Shown: positions 6,774 through 9,061 of the stretch, piece by piece
Layout: each line of letters opens with the position of its first letter
Numbering within the stretch: position 1 is the stretch's first letter
Assembly (NCBI GenBank): GCA_028287545.1
Contig: JAQBPL010000153.1
Span: 1 to 9,061, forward strand
Reading direction: 5' to 3'
From: Vulcanimicrobiota bacterium
GTDB taxonomy: Bacteria > Eremiobacterota > Eremiobacteria > Baltobacterales > Baltobacteraceae
Length of the DNA: 9,061 bases
Position numbers and translations under genes: made by a program
The notes under the pieces: generated by a model
The model's database searches: none
What the model was told of the DNA's origin: nothing
The model's input: only the letters and a program-made list of their open reading frames with translations

Positions 6774-8111
6774 ATGCGCATCGCCACCTCGACCATCTAC
6801 GCTCAGCAGACCGCCGCCATCGACAATCAGTCGGCGCTCTACGCACAGGTCGGAGCGCAGCTCTCGAGCGGAAAGCAGCTCAGCGCGCCCAGCGACGATC
6901 CCGGCCAAATCGCGACCGATCTCGGCCTGCACACGTCGATCGACACGACGAATCAGGCGGCGACCAACGTCCAGAACGCGGTCTCGGAGCTCACCACGAC
7001 CGACGGGGCGCTCAGCAGCCTCACCTCGGTGATGCAGAGTGCGAACTCGCTCGCGGTCCAGGGCGCCTCCGACACGCTGACCGATCAGCAGCGCACGTCG
7101 CTCGCCAATCAGATCGATCAGCTGCTGCAGCAGGCGGTCGCGATCGGCAACACGTCCTACGCGGGGAAGTACATCTTTGCCGGCACCTCGACCAGTGCCA
7201 ACCCGCCGGTGCTGACCCAGGGCAGCCCGACGACGTCGGTTACCTTCAGCGGGAACGAGCAAGTCCAGGGGCAGCTGATCTACAACCATTCCTCCTTCGC
7301 GCTCTCGACGACGTTCCAGTCGGCGTTCAACTACAACGCGTCCGACGGTTCGCCCGACGTCTTCCAGACGCTGATCACGCTGCGCAACACCTTGACCGGC
7401 AAGGTCGCAACCGACCAGAGCTCGACCGCGGTGAACCAGGCCGGCGCGACGATCTACGGACCGCAAGGCGTCGCAACGTCGCCGGCGCCGACGACGCTGG
7501 CCACGCCGGGCGTCTTCGCGACGACGCCGGTTGCCGACAGCAGCGGTAACTTCAGCTTCACGATCAACGGCTCGGTGAACGGCGTCCAGTCGGTGCAGAC
7601 GATCACCGTGCCGCCGGGTACCGCGATCGACGACGGGACGCCGGCGAGCCTCGTCTCCCAGATCAACGCGGTGTCGGGCCAGACGGGCGTGACGGCGACC
7701 TTCAACACCTCGACGCAGAAGCTGGTGCTCACCGGGTCCGGCTCGTTCTACGTCACCGACACGCCCTCGCCCGGCGCGACGAACAGCGGCAACCTGACCA
7801 GCGTGTTCAACCTGGCCGGCCAGTCGGACTTCGTGCAGAACATCTCGACCCAGCTGGGCGACATCGGCCACGCGCTCAACACCCTGCTCCAAGCCCGCTC
7901 GGTCATCGGGGCTCGCATCCAGACGTTGGGCTCGATCCAGAGTCAACTCCAGGCGAGCGTTACCGATAATACTAAGGTGCAGTCGGGGATCGAGGACGTC
8001 AACGTCGCCGCGGCGACGTCGAAATTCTCGCAGACCCAGACCGCGCTCCAGGCGGCGTACTCTACGACGAACCGCCTTGAATCCAAGACCCTCTTCGACT
8101 ACCTGACCTGA
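6774..8111 (+). CDS. flgL: Hook-filament junction protein FlgL (HAP3), enlarged
   Basis: FlgL forms the second junction ring and is related to flagellin. The N-terminus (MRIATSTIYAQQTAAIDNQS, then QLSSGKQLSAPSDDPGQIAT near residues 29-48) is the FlgL/flagellin D0-D1 signature, followed by NSLAVQGASDTLTDQQRTSL and SYAGKYIFAGTST, which are specific to FlgL. The C-terminal part (IGARIQTLGSIQSQL ending ATSKFSQTQTALQAAYSTTN) closes the coiled coil. At 445 residues it is longer than E. coli FlgL (317). The extra part lies near residues 220-345 and includes GNFSFTINGSVNG and VTATFNTSTQKLVLTGSGSF, similar in pattern to the FlgK insert. There is no cysteine. The start has a strong GGGAGGA site at 6761-6767, six bases upstream, overlapping the end of flgK, so it is probably made in large amounts. 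fliW starts 12 bases after its stop. Confidence 0.95.
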   Translation: MRIATSTIYAQQTAAIDNQSALYAQVGAQLSSGKQLSAPSDDPGQIATDLGLHTSIDTTNQAATNVQNAVSELTTTDGALSSLTSVMQSANSLAVQGASDTLTDQQRTSLANQIDQLLQQAVAIGNTSYAGKYIFAGTSTSANPPVLTQGSPTTSVTFSGNEQVQGQLIYNHSSFALSTTFQSAFNYNASDGSPDVFQTLITLRNTLTGKVATDQSSTAVNQAGATIYGPQGVATSPAPTTLATPGVFATTPVADSSGNFSFTINGSVNGVQSVQTITVPPGTAIDDGTPASLVSQINAVSGQTGVTATFNTSTQKLVLTGSGSFYVTDTPSPGATNSGNLTSVFNLAGQSDFVQNISTQLGDIGHALNTLLQARSVIGARIQTLGSIQSQLQASVTDNTKVQSGIEDVNVAAATSKFSQTQTALQAAYSTTNRLESKTLFDYLT

Positions 8112-8122
8112 GCTGGAGCGAC

Positions 8123-8608
8123 GTGACGGAAACCATGGTTGAGCCCGCCGACCAAGAGATCACCCTCGAGCTGCCGCGGTTCGGCTCGTTCAGCTACCGC
8201 GAGTCCGAGGTCCTCACGTTCCCGTGGGGACTGCCGGGCTTCGCCTCGCAACGCCGGTTCGTGGCGATCAACCTCGAGGGTCAGGAGAAGTTCGTCTGGC
8301 TGCAGAGCCTCGACGACGTCTCGATCGCGCTGCCGACGGGCGACCCGTGGCAGATCTTCGCCGACTACGCCCCGCAGCTGCCGCCCTACGCCTCCTCGTC
8401 GCTGGACATCGAGCGGCCCGAGGAGTTCGTCGCCTTGTGCGTCGTGGTCGTGGCACCCGGCGCGACCGAGATGACGATGAACCTCTTGGCCCCGATCGTG
8501 ATCAACCTGCGCACCCGGATCGGGCGCCAGGTCATGCTGGAGACGGGCGGTTACTCGGTTCGCCAAGAGATTCCACGCACGACCCCGGCCGCAGCGGCGG
8601 GAGCCTAA
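8123..8608 (+). CDS. fliW: Flagellar assembly factor FliW, CsrA antagonist
   Basis: FliW binds either flagellin or CsrA in the cytoplasm. When flagellin is being secreted, free FliW sequesters CsrA and allows flagellin translation. Conserved FliW features are clear over the 161 residues: FGSFSYRESEVLTFPWGLPG (residues 18-37), FVAINLEGQEKFVWLQSLDD, the GDPW..F.DY element near residues 74-82, and MTMNLLAPIVINLRTRIGRQ followed by VMLETGGYSVRQEI. The start is a GTG at 8123 with GGAG (8115-8118) four bases upstream. The in-frame ATG at 8135 would place the ribosome site too far away and drop only four residues ahead of the conserved part. About ten alanine-rich residues follow the conserved C-terminus. 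It sits between flgL and csrA, the same order as in B. subtilis, which supports the role. Confidence 0.95.
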   Translation: MTETMVEPADQEITLELPRFGSFSYRESEVLTFPWGLPGFASQRRFVAINLEGQEKFVWLQSLDDVSIALPTGDPWQIFADYAPQLPPYASSSLDIERPEEFVALCVVVVAPGATEMTMNLLAPIVINLRTRIGRQVMLETGGYSVRQEIPRTTPAAAAGA

Positions 8609-8628
8609 CGCCGCAAGCGGGAACGCGA

Positions 8629-8651
8629 CCCTCCCTCATAGCCATGGAGGG
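8629..8651 (+). promoter_or_regulatory. Hairpin pairing the csrA Shine-Dalgarno
   Basis: CCCTCC at 8629-8634 is perfectly complementary to GGAGGG at 8646-8651, with an 11-base loop (8635-8645). The 3' arm is the csrA Shine-Dalgarno (GGAGG at 8646-8650), nine bases before the GTG start. If the hairpin forms, ribosome access is blocked, so csrA translation would depend on its opening, for example by ribosomes finishing fliW 20 bases upstream or by a protein. The pairing is seen directly; the control role is inferred. Confidence 0.55.
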
Positions 8652-8659
8652 CGCCCCCG

Positions 8660-8920
8660 GTGTTGGTCCTCAGCCGCAAGCTCAACCAAGCCATCATGAT
8701 CGGCGACGACGTGCGAATCGTCGTCGTCGCCGTCGACCGCGACACGGTCAAGCTCGGCATCGAAGCGCCGCGCACGATCCCGGTCCACCGTTCCGAGGTG
8801 TACGAGGAGATCCAGCGGACCAACCGCGCCGCCGCCGGAGAGCCGCAGCCGCCCGCCGCGGAGACCGCTCGGATTGCCGATCTGGGCAAGGGACGGCGCC
8901 CGCCTCCTCAGAAGAGCTGA
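8660..8920 (+). CDS. csrA: Carbon storage/translation regulator CsrA
   Basis: CsrA is a small dimeric RNA-binding protein that recognises GGA motifs in hairpin loops, usually over a ribosome site, and blocks translation. The 86-residue product starts MLVLSRKLNQAIMIGDDVRI and continues DTVKLGIEAPRTIPVHRSEVYEEIQ, the full CsrA fold. The RNA-contact residues Leu4, Arg6 and Arg44 are present. Asn55, which as I recall is needed in B. subtilis CsrA for its response to FliW, also aligns (IQRTNRAA). A proline-rich tail of about 28 residues follows and is longer than in B. subtilis CsrA (74 residues in total). The start is GTG 8660, then TTG for Leu2; this fits the invariant MLVLSRK start and the GGAGG at 8646-8650. 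Lying between fliW and flagellin, its most likely main target is the flagellin mRNA. Confidence 0.96.
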   Translation: MLVLSRKLNQAIMIGDDVRIVVVAVDRDTVKLGIEAPRTIPVHRSEVYEEIQRTNRAAAGEPQPPAAETARIADLGKGRRPPPQKS

Positions 8921-8925
8921 AACGC

Positions 8926-8953
8926 TAAAGTTGGGCGGTCGTTCGGCCGAACA
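8926..8953 (+). promoter_or_regulatory. Sigma-28 (FliA/SigD) type promoter for flagellin
   Basis: TAAAGTTG at 8926-8933 matches the sigma-28 -35 element TAAAGTTT in seven of eight bases. GCCGAACA at 8946-8953 matches six of eight bases of the -10 element GCCGATAA. The spacer after TAAA is 16 bases, as in the flgM promoter. It begins five bases after the csrA stop and precedes the flagellin start by about 67 bases. Transcription should begin near 8959-8961, giving a leader of about 60 bases. Flagellin genes are standard sigma-28 targets, which supports the match. Confidence 0.82.
8941..8952 (+). repeat. Perfect 12-base palindrome over the flagellin -10 element
   Basis: GTTCGGCCGAAC reads the same on both strands and extends to a 20-base palindrome (8937-8956) with one mismatched pair (8940/8953). 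It covers most of the -10 element of the flagellin promoter. A DNA palindrome at this place could be an operator, but no regulator is visible in the window, and part of the symmetry comes from the GGCC centre in GC-rich DNA. Confidence 0.4.
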
Positions 8954-8963
8954 ACCACAGAGG

Positions 8964-8983
8964 ACGGGTCAGGAAGAACCCGT
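8964..8983 (+). promoter_or_regulatory. Flagellin leader hairpin with GGA loop (predicted CsrA site 1)
   Basis: ACGGGT (8964-8969) pairs perfectly with ACCCGT (8978-8983). The eight-base loop CAGGAAGA (8970-8977) carries GGA at 8972-8974. CsrA prefers GGA, best within a purine-rich ARGGA context, in the loop of a short hairpin, and CAGGAAGA fits this well. It lies just downstream of the expected transcription start and 37 bases before the flagellin start codon. The structure is seen in sequence; CsrA binding is inferred from the family and from csrA next door. Confidence 0.68.
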
Positions 8984-9000
8984 TTGAACACACGTGTGAT

Positions 9001-9014
9001 TTTCATGGAGGAAA
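9001..9014 (+). promoter_or_regulatory. Flagellin Shine-Dalgarno in a GGA-loop hairpin (predicted CsrA site 2)
   Basis: GGAGGA at 9007-9012 is a strong Shine-Dalgarno eight bases before the flagellin ATG (9021). TTTC (9001-9004) can pair with GAAA (9011-9014), exposing ATGGAG in the loop with GGA at 9007-9009. The four-pair stem is weak, as expected for a site that must open for ribosomes. With site 1, whose GGA lies 32 bases upstream, it gives a two-site layout that one CsrA dimer could bridge. Confidence 0.6.
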
Positions 9015-9020
9015 TACAAC

Positions 9021-9061
9021 ATGCCCGGAATTGGTGGGCTTTCGATCGCCAACAACCTGTT
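9021..9061 (+). CDS. fliC: Flagellin, N-terminal fragment (cut by window end)
   Basis: Only 13 codons and two bases are visible: MPGIGGLSIANNL. The LSIANNL piece resembles the start of many flagellins, where I.NN begins the D0 helix that packs inside the filament. The call rests mainly on context: a sigma-28-like promoter, a strong ribosome site under a predicted CsrA hairpin, and position right after fliW-csrA, where hag lies in B. subtilis. The residues before LSIANN are a little longer than in short flagellins. The gene runs off the window, so length and domain content are unknown. A different late gene is possible but less likely. Confidence 0.68.
   Translation, partial: MPGIGGLSIANNL

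Noticed and set aside
5133..7946. A 937-codon open frame on the minus strand across flgK and flgL
   Set aside because: It is very rich in arginine, aspartate and valine with no domain signature, and it lies opposite two certain genes. Long antisense frames arise from the G/C third-position bias of real genes in GC-rich DNA.
8921..9020. Intrinsic terminator between csrA and flagellin
   Set aside because: The hairpins here are not followed by a T-run, so read-through from csrA into flagellin cannot be excluded.

Overview
This window is a compact block of flagellar genes, all on the + strand, from a GC-rich bacterium that is probably Gram-negative. It has the P-ring gene flgI, the L-ring gene flgH and the P-ring chaperone gene flgA, so the cell should have an outer membrane. 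The second half has the order flgM-flgN-flgK-flgL-fliW-csrA-flagellin, which is known from Bacillus subtilis and other bacteria that use the FliW/CsrA switch, not from the enteric flagellar system. A diderm with FliW/CsrA fits groups such as Acidobacteriota, Eremiobacterota (WPS-2), Gemmatimonadota or Deltaproteobacteria. I cannot choose among them from the sequence alone.

Region 1 (9-3626) is a tightly coupled run: distal rod gene flgG, then flgA, flgH, flgI and a short flgJ with only the rod-binding domain. The junctions are stop/start overlaps or near-contacts, so these genes are probably one transcript that enters the window from upstream.

Region 2 (3627-8111) begins with a good match to a sigma-28 (FliA/SigD) promoter in the 93-base gap after flgJ. 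It continues with anti-sigma factor flgM, a 142-base gap with strong RNA hairpins, chaperone flgN, and hook-filament junction genes flgK and flgL. FlgK and FlgL are much longer than their E. coli counterparts and carry extra beta-rich middle modules.

Region 3 (8112-9061) holds fliW, csrA and the first 13 codons of a flagellin gene. The flagellin gene has its own sigma-28-like promoter with the same 16-base spacer as the flgM promoter. Its leader carries two hairpins that each present a GGA in the loop, the second over the Shine-Dalgarno. This is the arrangement expected for direct CsrA repression of flagellin translation, relieved when FliW binds CsrA. The csrA Shine-Dalgarno is itself paired in a predicted hairpin.

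The likely logic is as follows. FlgM holds sigma-28 until the hook is finished. FlgM export then frees sigma-28 to transcribe flgM-flgN-flgK-flgL-fliW-csrA and flagellin. CsrA and FliW then match flagellin translation to its secretion. The system is not new in kind. The points worth a second look are the leader RNA architecture, the unusual signal peptides of FlgH and FlgI, and the enlarged FlgK and FlgL. There is no gene-free stretch over 300 bases, and I saw no RNA gene, mobile element, CRISPR array or clear intrinsic terminator.
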